Shown here one piece after another: positions 36,053 through 48,500 of a DNA stretch of 64,000 bases. The translations under genes were made by a program, and so were the position numbers. The DNA comes from Euwallacea fornicatus (lineage: Eukaryota > Arthropoda > Insecta > Coleoptera > Curculionidae), in NCBI RefSeq assembly GCF_040115645.1, contig NC_089552.1, positions 1,302,001-1,366,000 of the forward strand, given 5' to 3'. Each line of letters starts with the position of its first letter. Position 1 is the stretch's first letter. The notes below the pieces were generated by a model. It saw only the letters and a list, made by a program, of their open reading frames with translations, searched no databases and was not told where the DNA came from.

Positions 36053-37479
36053 CAGTTGCTCACAAAATTGAGCGTACGCGATCATTCGCCAGAAATGTTT
36101 TCTCATTCTCATGCTCATGACGGGTATTTTCGCCAAATAATTTCAAGCAACTGTTACTCCGTTCGCAGCAACAATGTTTCGAATAAAGAAAAAAGTAATG
36201 TATTGGAGTCAATGGGGCCAGACGATTCAAACGTGCTTGAGTGTTCTCACGCAAAATTGAGCGTACACAACCAAACGACAACAAAAATTTTGAGAATAGC
36301 AAAAAAAATTGATGGAAATGTTGGTGATGGACGATTTGGATTTGTCAGCGCCCCATAGGCGGTTCAGTTTCGGCACAGCTGTTGAAAGCCCAAAAAGAGC
36401 TTTCAAGGTGAAAACTCAGCGACGCGAAACTAGTGCAACCGGAAGGCGAACAATTGTGAAAATTTTTTCACAAGAGTACGCGACTAATCCGTACAATTGC
36501 AGGGAGGACGCATTCCGCAATTCTGAAAATTGGGAATAAATTTCGATACAAAGGAACGCTGAAAAATAATCCTGGGAGATAAAGGAGGAGAATTCTTAGT
36601 GCTGAGGATGAGCGTTTTATTGTCCGTCGAATTGAGCAGGATCCCAAACAGAGCGTTCCTAAATTGACTGCAGACCTAAGCTCACGGATTGGACAATCGG
36701 TGTCCACATAAACCGTTCGCAGGGTACTTAGAAAAACTAATTGTAATGGGCGAGTAGCTCGGAAGAAACCACGCATCCATACATATCTAAAGTAAATAGA
36801 ATTGAACGACTAAATTTTGCCCGGGAGCACATTAATAAACCACTGGATTTTTGGAAACGAGTTATTTCCTCTGACGAAACCGAAATAAACCTTTTTGGAT
36901 CTGATGCAAAAAACAAATCGTGTGGAGAAAACCGAATACAGAACTGAAAATGAAAAACACAGTTGCGACCGTTGAGCACGGTGGACGATCCGGGACGTTG
37001 CGGGGGTGTGCGCCGGCCGGCGGTACCGGAAAATCGCACTTCGTCGACGGAATAATGGACAGACGTGTTTACATAAATATATTAAAGGCAAATTCGAGAG
37101 CCTCAGCTGAAGAAACGAACATGCCAAGGGATTATTTTCGACAAGATAACGACCCGAAACATACGGCGTTAATAGTTCGCGGATGGCTCTTATATAATGT
37201 GCCGGAATTGCTGAAAACTCCCCCACGGAGTCCCGACATGAACCCTATCGAAAAAAAAAAAAAACAAGAATAAAGAAGAATTTTAAAAGATCATTCTTTC
37301 TGCACGGGAGGAAATGGCACCTAGTTATACGACAAAATTAATCCAATCAATGCCACGACTTCGGGCCATTATCGACTCCCGGGGAAACTCCACAAAATAT
37401 TAAAGTTGAACTTCATATTTATTTTCAACTAAATTGCGTGTTTATTAATATGCTGTGCGCTCAATTTTGTGTCACAATT
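36053..37479 (+). mobile_element. Tc1-like DNA transposon, near full length, inactive
   Basis: Terminal repeats of about 26 bp: left cagttgctcacaaaattgag followed by cgtac, and right (reversed) acacaaaattgagcg plus cac. A second copy of the left core, gcaaaattgagcgtac, lies at 36251-36266, giving an IR/DR-type arrangement on the left side only. Length 1.43 kb is normal for Tc1-like elements. A TA follows the right end, but none is visible beside the assigned left end. Confidence 0.85.
36415..37260 (+). pseudogene. Tc1-like DD34E transposase, broken
   Basis: Recognisable blocks in order: ETSATGRRTIVKI (end of the DNA-binding region), ERFIVRRIEQDPKQSVPKL, TVRRVLRKTNCNGRVARKKP, LNFAREHINKPLDFWKRVI, SSDETEINLFGSD (first catalytic Asp), WRKPNTELKMKNTVATVEHG, FRQDNDPKHTALIV (second Asp) and SPDMNPIE (catalytic Glu). 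All three catalytic residues remain, but in-frame stops follow SRIGQSVST and the KKPRIHTYLK segment, and frameshifts break the rest. After PIE a run of adenines replaces the normal C-terminus. It cannot make a full enzyme as it stands. Confidence 0.92.
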
Positions 37480-40400
37480 TAAGAATTTATAACTACAATT
37501 CAGTGTATTAATTCTTTATTTTGAAAAATATCGAATTGTTTTGTTACCTTTTATGATTTAAAATATTACGTGAATCAATGTCGACAGTAAAAACGCCTAA
37601 ATTCGTCGATTTCGTATGATTATTTAAAGAATTGTAGCATTTCACCATATGGACGCCCAACTTGGCGAGTAACTGCAGCTCAGCATGCGCAGATGCGCTC
37701 TCCGTTGGTCTCTCTCGTTAATCCACTGAATTCCTTTTCGCTCCTTCCTAGCTCTTTCGTACACAGGGTGGTCGGGTACGCAAATTAACTAGATTGGAAG
37801 ACGGTTTCTTAGCTCAAAGCCAAGAAAAAGCTCGTATGAGTGGTGGATTTCTGGTACCCCCTCGTATGGGACTTGGCGACGCAGCTTCAATACCGATCGA
37901 AACGTTAAGGAACACCTATCACGTGGGCGCCATCTGCAGAGAGAGCCCTTCCCAGCATACGGGGACTGCTTCCCTTCCTCCGACGCCTCGATTCACCTCT
38001 AAAATAATTGCGATTTATCCTGCACCCCGTCGCTGCGACCTCTCCAACCTTTCGTACTCGTAAGCCTGCTTAAGTCACAATTTTCTCATTTTCGACGTAA
38101 AAACCTCAAATTCAGAGAACCAAACTGGGGGGGTCAAGGCCTCAAGAAAGGCATCTTCCAAGACCCTAAGGGCCCCTGAATGTTTCTTGAAGCTGAAGAT
38201 AGCTCTGGAAAAGCCCGGCGTGATATCAGAACTTGCTGGAGACGCTTGTTAGGGAAACTAATTTTGTGTGTGTGTGTGTGTGTAACTAGTGAGGAAACGC
38301 ATTGTTTGGCCTAAGGAGTGGGAATGTGATGCACAGAATGGATCCTCTCAATAAAGACACAGGGTGTTCGAGGATAAGCATGCACCGAATTAACTTTCCA
38401 AATTTATAATATTTAAAAATACTAAAATTCACGTACATTTATTATTTGGTGCTGTGTATTGATCGCTCGTTATCGCACGGCATGCGAGCTGTACCTTCAC
38501 AAAAAGTAGATCCATAAAGTTGTTTTTATGTTCGTTTATGGTTAGTACCTTTGCAAAAGGGCCACATTGTAAACCATTTTATATGTTTTAGTTCCGGTAT
38601 CGTTCCTTCGGTGATTCAGGCGGATGTTAGCGCGGCAGCAAGAAAGATACTCGTAATCTGAAGCTGTTAAGAAAAATAAGTAAAGACCTTTCAGCCAAAC
38701 GTCCCATTACGTCGTGCTAGTTGACCCGTCAAAACTTTCCTGTAAACTTATCCCGATCTTTCCCGATAGATGTCAGCTACATGACACCCACGGTCGCCCA
38801 CCAGAGGTCAGTTACGTTAATGACGTAATTCGCGGGTTTTCAAAACAAAAGCACACCTCGATGTCCCGATTAGAGCTTTCGCCAATATACGGGGCGTTTC
38901 GGTGTTGTAGTGACGAACGTTCGGGGGCGGCTCGGCAAAATATGGAAAGAAGTTCCGGCAAATGTGGATAAGTAAACGCTTTGTTTCCGAGATGCAGAAT
39001 GTTCAATTTTTTCTTACGGGAGCTTTTTGTTAATAACTTAGGGACACTTTGGTCGATTTTAATGACATTTTTACGGCCTGTTAGCGCAGTGATCAGATCA
39101 ATATTGGGCTATTTAGTAGATCGGATAAAAAATTTACAGGGACGTGGTCGGCGAGCAAGTCGGCTCCTCATGAGGGCGTTACTGATACGAACAAGTATCC
39201 GTGGATTTTAGAGATTTTTTTTTGTTTTCATAAGTTAAACACGCCGAGATAAATTTCTGGAAGATTCCTAAGCACTTTAAGTTCTCCTCGCGGAGCCTGG
39301 AGACGTGCCCAGGTACGACGAAGCAATTTTTTTTATCGAAAACGCGGCGAGGTACCACAATGAGTCAAGAGACAAAAACGCATTTTTAGCGGCTTTACTT
39401 GAGTGCGACATGAAAAGCGCGAAAAAACTACAGAGTGATACTATTTTCTGCGGGAAACGACCGACGAGGCGATAGTGAATTTTCCAGTTTTTCGGAACTC
39501 GGTCGCCCCATTAGTTTTCGTAAAAACGGCAACTCCTTCTGGCGGAATTTGTGAAGTAGAAAGTACAAAATCTGTCGGTGATGAGAAACTTTGATGTTTT
39601 TCCTCGTGGTCCTTTCCACCCCGCATTACACACCGGGAAAGTCTTAAGCTCGAAGTTCAACATTTCAGGGGAGGGCTCGCCTAAATGAGCCTCGAAGAGC
39701 GCACGACCAAGCTAAATCAACTTATCCGTTTTAAAATCACGGGGGTCCACTTTCGGGCTCCCTCAGTCCCTCTGGGGCCCTACCTTGGCCCGTTCGGGGA
39801 TGACGAGCAGTTTAGGTTTCACTAATTTTTGAAATAAATTTTTAACGTTTCGAAGAGAGAACTAAATCCCTGGTCGATGCCAGTCCATGCTAATTTAAAC
39901 ATTTAGTGGTCGTCGCTGTGACCAGCAGGCCGAATGCGGGGATAACGTTTTTACGCTGCAGGACGACGTTATTTCGTAACGTAAAATCTGAAATTAACGT
40001 GTTTCGGTATTTTTTCTCAGTAATGCGCAAAATCGTTCCATTTTGACGGTTCGACCACGTTACTGCGTGTTTCACGTTTGCGCTCACCTCTGGTATTAAA
40101 TGTAAAATTACACGTAAACAACGTTAAATCCTCAAAAGTTGTCCACAAATTGGATTTGTTCGAAGGCAAAAGCGCACCTTACGTCTTATTTAATACGAAA
40201 CTCGATATCGCGAACCTTCATAAAACTTTTAAATATTCGGTGGTTGATATTATACAGAGACATGCCTGGATTTTGGATAACTGGCTTTAGGCGAAACGTG
40301 ATGGGACTCTCCTGGAAAGCAATTTGCTTAAAAACATGGCAGACTTGAAAGTAAACTCCTCGTGTATTTGCTCGGCTAATACGCCCAGGTGAAAGTTAAT

Positions 40401-41295
40401 TTTATTTTTTTAAATTAACCAACGGGAACCGGGATCTCGTGGAGAAAAACATCTCGATTGATATGAGAAGCAAAAGATGGGAAAATTGCGGGAGCCATGT
40501 TAACGACATCTCAACCTGGATTTTATTGAAAAAATTACGAATGCTAGTCGGGTTCGTTCTCGAGAAAAATCCTCAACTCGCCGCATAAATAACTCGCTTA
40601 TGTATGCACTTCCGACCGAAACTCCATCGAGATACGAGCCGGCTTTTAGAGATATTAAACTGAGACATACACGTAATATGTTTGCAAAATTTCAACCAGG
40701 CATTAAAGTGCTCCAGACATTCAGGTGTCTTTCGCATTAACACACAGTAGCAGATTAATGGGACAATCGCTTTGTGTCCCTCTTGGACTCGCGGAATTAG
40801 CTTGGTGCTTTTGCGAGCCGAGCACCGAACGCATGGAAACGTAGAAAGTTCATTCCGCCGCTGAACTTTAATCCAGTCAGATCGGGATATTTGACCGGTT
40901 ACTGCGAGCGCGGGGCCAGCGGGGTCAGCTCGGGGGTTTAGATGAACAAACTAAATCTAAAAGGCCTTTGCGGTCGAGATGGACATTAACTCATTTCCCC
41001 AGTGAAGAAATTCCGATTAATAATGTACCAATCGTTCGTAGCTGGCCCCATAATTTCGCTACCAATTTCTTTAGGTGCACTTGTTCTAATCCCTTCCATG
41101 TTTCCCATGTCGGTGCTGCGCCATTGACATGCAAATTCCTCTTGCTAATAATTATTCCTGCAATGCTGGCATTTAAGAAAGTTACTAATCAGTCAAAGCT
41201 ACTGTAGGAACGTGCAATCCCCTCATGACTAAATCAAAGGCTTTAAAGGCAATATGGGATTCCGATATGATCCACTCCATTCCAATGCCGTTCCC
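37480..41295. other. Non-coding stretch with several transposon-end-like motifs
   Basis: Two direct copies of a terminal-like sequence occur: cacagggtggtcg at 37761 and cacagggtgttcg at 38358, each followed within 30 bases by aattaact. A (GT)n tract lies at 38264-38283. A further end-like tatacggggcgtttcgg lies at 38881. No transposase coding was found with them. Confidence 0.45.
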
Positions 41296-42231
41296 GTCAT
41301 CCCAAAATCGCATGTGTCTGCCGCACCTATGTCTCGGGGATTGTCTGGAATTATAAATAGGCGTTTTGGGGAGAAAATGGCTTTATACATGCCACGATCG
41401 TATCGTAATTTGGAAATCGAACAGAAAAATCAGGCGTTTCCAATGCCCCCCAACTATCAAGTGCCCCCGGTGCTACAGCAAATCGAGCTCATCCCCTACT
41501 GAACATTAATAGGTGGTTAAGTAAGGAACGCAGTCCATTGGGGCCGTAGCGGGACTTTTCTCCACAGAAAACATTTCGCTATTATTTTCTTTATGTAAAA
41601 AATGACGCGGTTTTTAATGTGGCAGTTGATGCATGAGGGTGGGATGCCCCGTTTCAAGAGGAATTTAATTGTCTCTCAGCGCATGCGCCAACAACAGAGT
41701 GTTCTATAAAAAAAAAAACGCCCCTTAGGCAGGCTTAATGTCTAACCGCTGGAGATGGATGTAGGGGTTATTAAGCGGAAGTGATCAAACGGAAATAGCG
41801 AACCGAGAAATGAAACAATATACTGGGTGGTCTGTTTAATTTATCGGGGTTTCTACCACTTTTATACACGTTCAGGTTGGCTCAAAAGCAGTGGACCGAT
41901 TTTTGGTCTTCCATTATTATTCAATTTCGTAGAAAAAAAATCTCTGGCAGAGCACCGAAGGCGAAAATTGGGAAACAACTTGCTAGATCATTTACGAAAA
42001 AAAAACTTGGACACCCTGTGGGATAAGGCAAGCATTTTTTTTATTGGCCATATATGGCCGAATCGCTCAATTCTCTCATCCCTTAGCGCGCTCTGCTCAT
42101 TTGTCCCAGTGTTGCCGGGACACCTTGCATATGATAGCTAAAGAGATAAATTACTTTATATCGTCCAGCAATAACCTCTCAATATATCTTTCTACAAGGG
42201 ACGCCCAAGATATGGCATTTTTATCGGGCCT

Positions 42232-42273
<42 letters not shown>

Positions 42274-42420
42274 AACTTTTGCAAACCGACCAAAAATACC
42301 TTGATCCAGATTGTTTTGTCGAGCAGTTTAGGTGATTCGGGGGAAGCGCTGTAAAAGGACAAAGTGGCTCTCCAATCAAAATTGAAAACATGAATCGATA
42401 TTGGCCCTCGTGGTAGGACT
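41296..42420 (+). repeat. Dispersed repeat family, copy B (short form)
   Basis: Same order and orientation as 26530-28265 but missing two internal blocks. Carries the parallel 62-codon frame (MSRGLSGIINRRFGEKMALY), a MITE-like insert at 41823-42018 and a 36-adenine tract where copy A has five adenines. In the ATG frame the copies differ at 17 codons, none synonymous, with no indels. Confidence 0.8.
42236..42271 (+). repeat. Poly-A tract of 36 bases
   Basis: It lies within repeat copy B; the matching site in copy A has only five adenines, so the run grew after the copies separated, or is a retroposition scar. Confidence 0.95.
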
Positions 42421-45400
42421 CTCGTAGCTGTTATTAAGCAGAAATGGCCATAGGAAAATAGCGAGACTAAAACTGTATTGATATACAGGGATTTCCCGAA
42501 ACGCCGGTACAATTGACTATTGAGTGCCAGAGAGCAAAAACTAAAGCAATAAACTCTCGATCGATGGAATCTTTAAGCAATTTTTCAACAATTCATATGA
42601 ATTTCACGTTATCATCCGTAGCCGGCATCAGCTCATACTCTACGCAACGTGTTGGCCAATAGGGATGAGCAACGTCAGCTTGCGCCGTTTGAAACATTAA
42701 GCTGAGTCTAATGTGTTCAGTTCAAGGAAGGAACTTTAGGTCTCCAAACCGTACTAAAAATCAATGGAGATACCAATCTCTATTAAGAATGGCAATTTTT
42801 GGGAATTTTTAATGGGCGGGATATGTCACATTCGAAGCTGCCATCGGGATCTCGGAAACCGCCAGAGATACGACCCCGTTCAAATGGGCGCAAAATTGCA
42901 CATATTACTTAATTCTTATTGAATTACGTAATCGTATTAAGTAATAATTAAAAATTATTTAAAATTTGTTCCATCTTCTGTAATCACCGCGGTGCGGCGT
43001 TAGGCCTAGATTGAAGATTCTCCGAAAGCCCCCTTTATATTAAGGGCGAGTCAAATCATCCCCGGAATTATGACACTATAAATTTCCTCTCGAGAATCGG
43101 ACCCGAGAAAATGCAATCGGATTTTATTTATGTATTACCGTTTTGCCAATGTCCCATAAATCCAGTGAAACGGCGCCACCCTGTACATATTTTACTGTCC
43201 TTGGAGTTTATAAGACGCGTTGAGGGAGGTGCCTCAAAAAATGGTCCTTAAAGGGCTGCGATAAAACACTTAAGACGCGAAATTCTGTCTACTTTGAGCT
43301 AAAAATTGCAGTTTTACAATAAATTTGAAAATAAATTTGAGGTTCCCCATCGGCTTTTTGAGTCGCTAGTTCGCGCTGCGGGGGCCAAAGACTGCGTTCT
43401 CGATTCAAATCAAACGTTCGCAGATAATAAGCTGCGTTGTCAATCTCTATTAAGAATAACTCCAACTTTTCGGAAGCAGTAAATAAACGTACAATTTCCA
43501 TGTACAAATTAAATGACAAAAGCAGTCGAGATCTCGATTACTAGTAAAAGTTTCAATTATTCGAAAAATTTCAGCGATTTAGAAGAGTTTTTGTTACTCT
43601 TTATGTTACTAACCCCCGTTGAGAAAATTGAAAACTGTCCATTGCATGTAAACTTCGTGCAAAAAGTTTTCGATTAGCGATTTGGACCGAAATCACTCGG
43701 TTAATCAAAGTAATCTCAGATGAAATTTGCAATTTTTGGAAAAATTGTACTGCTGAAAACCAACGTGAGGTGCCCAGATTGATTAAATGGGAGCGTATCT
43801 GGACGATCTATTATCCATTTTTCCACTAACATCTGGCTAAGCACCAGCTAAACAACTAATCAAGTCTAGTTCGGGAGTTGGATCGAAAAATGCCCATGCA
43901 GGGCGTAACATGTCATTTTGGACACCTTTCACGGGACGATAATGCTCTGCAAAATAATAAAAAAATGCTTATAGACCTCGTGGCGAAAACGCACCGTTTT
44001 CGTCATACAGGGTTGCAAAGTTTCACAATTTTTCTTGTACTTTCCGGTTTTCTTGCCTACGCCGCGAGTTGAATTTTTGAAATTGCATACACTTGTTTTC
44101 TTTAAGACTCTCTACAAAGAAACGTCAAAAGCATTGGTAGTCGCACACAGGGTGTTATGTATTATGTACCATTTTATGTTCCCTGCACCTTCTCGGATCG
44201 TTCCGTACGAACTCCGACACCAAACTTGAAGTCCTTCCACGATCCTTCAGGTCTTTGGCCTCTTGCAGCATTTTCGCATCTTTCACCGTTTTCACAGATC
44301 TTGCATAAACATCTATCGATGCAATTTAATGACATGAAAGAAGTACGGAAAAGAATAATCATTCCGCTCCGTATATCGACCATCTAAGGCAATTCGTAAC
44401 ATTTCATCAAATTTCTTGAAATAACAATAAATCTAAACGACAACGAAAATGATGAAAACTGTTGGAAATGTCCTGGAAAATGCGGGAAAAAATGCGGAAA
44501 TTTACAGCGACTGTAAGTCGAAAACGGGGCGTTTTTCACCACGGGTTTATTAGAACTTATTATTTTGCAGACCGCTATCGCCCCCCCCCCCCCCCCCTCC
44601 CCCGCATTTCTCCACGATGATGTGTTGCACCCTGTATATCTGAATTCTGTAGAAACTACGAAGTTGATAAAAGAAAATTATTGTTAAATTTATCGTGGAA
44701 TTTCCTATTTTGCCCTGGAGATCCTTGCAATAGGGCAGTCACCTGAAGAAAGGCTGTAGCAAAGCTCCGTATTTCTGTTTTGGGGAATCTAATGAGTAAA
44801 TACTGCAAAGTATAGTAAAGCTCGGGAGTATCCGTACATGCTCCTCGTGAGAATTTATGGCAAGAATTCGTACACGATATGAGATTACAAAGAACTGTAG
44901 TAATTTTTCTCCTTATCATTGCTATTTAATGCGCCAGCCCTATCTTCAATGCAGATAGAGCCACAGTAAACCTGGGCTCATCTCCTTTCTCTTATTTAAT
45001 GCATTTCCCTCGGGAAATCTGATTTCCAGGGTAAAAAAAGTAACGTAAATAAATAAAAGCTTCCACCATTGGCTGCTACTAAGTAACTCGAGGGCGCTGT
45101 TTTATTGCACAAAATTTACCTTTCTTTTGGATTTCATCATTTTTCTCCCAAAATGCTCTTCTAGGTTGCCAAACACAAACGAACGTATACATACAATTAA
45201 CGCAGGGGGGTAGCACAATACACAACGCCCTGCTCCCTCAGCCTCCCTTGGTAAATAAATGTCAGCCAAGGGGGCATTAACCGAAGGTTAAATAAGTAAA
45301 CAGGGACAGCGATGTATTGTGCTCGGGTAGCTGAGTTGTGCTTACCGTTGTTTGTGTAAAATTGATGAAATTTGGCAAATTGAGTGGGAGCAAAAGGGCA

Positions 45401-48310
45401 CATCGCCGAGCGAGACCCATCCGATCCGCCAATTTTGTGTGAAAATTTACGAGGGTCAACCCATTTTGATTTATTATTTAATCATGTATATAGACCATAA
45501 ATGGCAATTCAAGGTTTCTGGATATTTAATTGGGTGGGGGGGTGGCTGTCGCACTGCTCTAATTGTAAGTTGCTTTAGCCGAAAACGTCCCATAAAGTGT
45601 AATATTAATAATTAAAAAAATAATAATACAGGGGTGGCCCCACTGGGTCTTGCGCGAGAGCGAGCTCGTGGCCATTAGGAGATCATAGTTCAGGTCAAAA
45701 ATACAAACAGAATGCGCAACTCTATTGCTGAATTATACAGGGGTTAATTATGTGGGCCAACTTCAAGTGGTGAATTTATCAGGGGCCATGCAGGGATTCC
45801 TGGGGCGTGTTCATGGAGCGAATAGTAACGCCTAGTGGATTTTTTGAAATTTCCATAATTGTCTCGAATAGAACAACTTGGAATTCAACTTTCCTGCCCT
45901 CTGAGTTTTTTCGTATCTCGCTTCGTTTTCCAGAACAAAATTTAAAAATGCGCAGGCAACTTTTCCAATCATTGTTATGCAACTTCGAGACCATAAACTT
46001 CCCCTATTATTATTCATAAAATTGCTAAATTTGACGAAGAATTAACGGCTCCGTTCTACAGATAAATCTGAAGATGCGAGATCTGCGAAAGGGCCGCTTT
46101 GCATTACCGATTTATCACACAGTAATCAGGGTGTTCCATCGACGTCCTGAAAACATACAAAATAACTGTGTCAGCACCAGTAACTTCTACTACGGGATGA
46201 AAGAGTCTCTCCACCAAAATTGCTTTTATGGCCCGGACTGCTGGCCAAACGAAATGGAGCAAGCGGATTTTAGTACCAAATTTGAACCTCGAACCCGATT
46301 TACTTAAGGGAGGTCGATTCGGTTGGGCCCCCTCCTTGATTAACTTACCGAGACATTTGAAGTCTCATAGATCGCGAAACGCAGGGCGGAAAAAAATTAT
46401 TTAATTTTTTTGATGAAAATTCCTCTCAACCTTTAGAGAAGAAGTCTCAGGACGTGTTTTGTACCGAAATCGCCACCGTAGGAAGAATACGATGGCTCGG
46501 GACATTTTTCGTCTTATCGCCCAAGGGTGACAATGCAAGAATTTCTCGCTTGCGCTCGAACTAGTCGGTTAAGACCATTTTCCTCCCAGTTTTAACTGAC
46601 TAGTGCATGAATAAATAATCAATGTTATTTTTTCTTTGTCGCCGAACAGTCGTACGAAGATTGCAGGACCTCGAGTGGAATCCTGTTACGAAACAGATTC
46701 GTTTAATTCCGTTTTAAGGCGATTTCGCCACTTTACCCGATATTTTGCAACACGAAATATGAAACGATGAAGGAACGTCAAAAAGGCTCAGAAAATTGGA
46801 AATTAAATGATAATTTTCTTTTCTTCTTTTGCTCGCCAGAAGCAAAGGGAAGTTTTGCAGCTTGAGGTAGGCAGTCGGTTGCCGCTTTCATCTTTTTCGT
46901 TTTGGCCATTTAACCTTAGAAAATTGACCCAACTTTCTCCATTACAGAGCCTGATTTAATTCTATTACCGGCGAATTAGTTAATGGCCCTTAAAGTGGCT
47001 TGACGGGTGCAGAAACTACCACCCCCCTGAGACGCTTTCACTATACAGCACCACCGAACCATATTCATTTTGATTTTCGCTTCCTCCTAGCGGACGCCAG
47101 TCAACTGACCTCAATGCTTCTTCCCACGTTACCTCCACTGCCACTAATAAATCCTCTAGAGCTTCCAAGTATTGTCGCTCTCCTCTCTCGTTTAAAGCTT
47201 GATTCTAACTATTGTATATATTCGTATCGTAGGGGTTCAGTGAATCATTGTATAAACAGTCTGACCCGGATATGTCTGCGTATACAGTTTCCATTTTGCG
47301 ATGGAGTGCAGGTTTCTTTATTCCATGCTGCTAAATTGTATGTAATGTTTGCGGAAGGTACAGGTAATGGAAATGAAATATACAGGAGGTTTGGTTCACC
47401 GATGCATGTCCGAAAGGGGGCGGTAGGTAAGATGGCTTCGGTCGCATTTGGCCACATTATAGAATGTATTAATACGCATTTCGAGATATCGCAACTTTCA
47501 CGAATTTTGAGAAATTCGCTGTCTACTTCCCCATAAGGTACAATAGAAATTTAGCCGAAAATTTGACTTGACTTCCGTTTTTTTGTATAAATTTGAATAT
47601 GTATTTTATGGATATCAAACATTTGATGGGGTCTACATATGAAAAAAAAATGATAAAAATTAATTTCTTGAACATGAAACGTCGACTTTGTAAGGGAATA
47701 AAGAAAGATACAAGTGGAAGAGTCGTTCAAACATCCTTAAAAATCTGAATAACTCAGACTCAATGACACATAAGATATTTAATAAAAAAATAAAAAATGC
47801 AGAAGGCGATTTAACAAATCGAATACAAATTTAATAAATAATTATTATTTATTCATTAATTATGCTGTTTAATTGAGGTTCATCATTATCATGCTTGAAA
47901 TGCGAACCACATTTTCCGGTGCAACGTCGACACCTTCGTCGCATCTCCATGACGATTGCTCCTCATTTCGGTCTTCATTACTTTGGCTACTCCATTAATT
48001 TTTCACCTACGGGTTCTTCAGATCAAAATTTATGGGACACACGTAGCCACAGGAGTTTCGATTAGTGGCTGCCCATTCAAATGTTGAAAATGCTTCAATG
48101 GAAAATGCACTCTTCCGACTACGTCCCCGTGTAAGCACTTGAGGGAAGAGACCCAATACGAAGAAATACATTTTCGTCGATTTATTCATGTCGATATTGA
48201 AGTTGTACCAGAAACGGTGGTTCTCGGTCGGAGTATTAAACGAATGGAACGCGATTTATTTAGTAAAAAAAAAATATATATATATTTAACAATAAGGAAC
48301 ACGAAACCTA
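42421..48310. other. Long non-coding stretch, no gene recognised
   Basis: Transposon-end-like motifs occur at 42484 (tatacaggg), 43180 (caccctgtac), 44146 (cacagggtgtta), 44632 (caccctgtat) and 46128 (cagggtgttcc). The 178-codon plus-strand frame at 47000-47536 is the longest open frame in this stretch, but it has no recognisable domain and a low-complexity start. Confidence 0.4.
44581..44603 (+). repeat. Poly-C tract
   Basis: Seventeen cytosines, one thymine, then five cytosines. The complementary strand could form a G-quadruplex. Confidence 0.95.
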
Positions 48311-48500
48311 GAAAATATCCTGTTTCAGCTTCGATGCAATCATTAGCTCGTGTTAACACCTGATTACATGAATCCCGCGTCCGTTGGCTTAACTCTTCGT
48401 CGGCGTTGGCCGGAGTTCTATAAACGAAAGGCTTCCCACGCCTCCGAAGGAAAAAATCTAACGGACTTAAATCCGGTGGTCGGGGTGGCCGCGACAGTGC
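48311..48500 (-). pseudogene. DUF4817-type transposase C-terminal remnant
   Basis: A stop-free minus-strand frame reads ALSRPPRPPDLSPLDFFLRR, then GKPFVYRTPANADEELSQRT and NQVLTRANDCIEAETGYF. This follows the family's SPDLTPLDFFLWG, the VY...P...eeL block and the terminal RAxxCIEAxGGxFE. Over 60 codons remain open, so this piece has decayed little, but nothing N-terminal to it was found. An end-like cgccccgtat lies 230 bases away on the 5' side at 48732, suggesting a large internal deletion. Confidence 0.85.

Noticed and set aside
36810..37226. 138-codon minus-strand frame
   Set aside because: It is antisense to the Tc1-like transposase.
47000..47536. 178-codon plus-strand open frame
   Set aside because: No recognisable domain, low-complexity leucine/proline start and a frame length that can occur by chance here. 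A tempting SHLTYRPLS string on the minus strand at about 47415 resembles the TMTC SHKSYRPL motif but runs into a stop without the LTFR that should follow.
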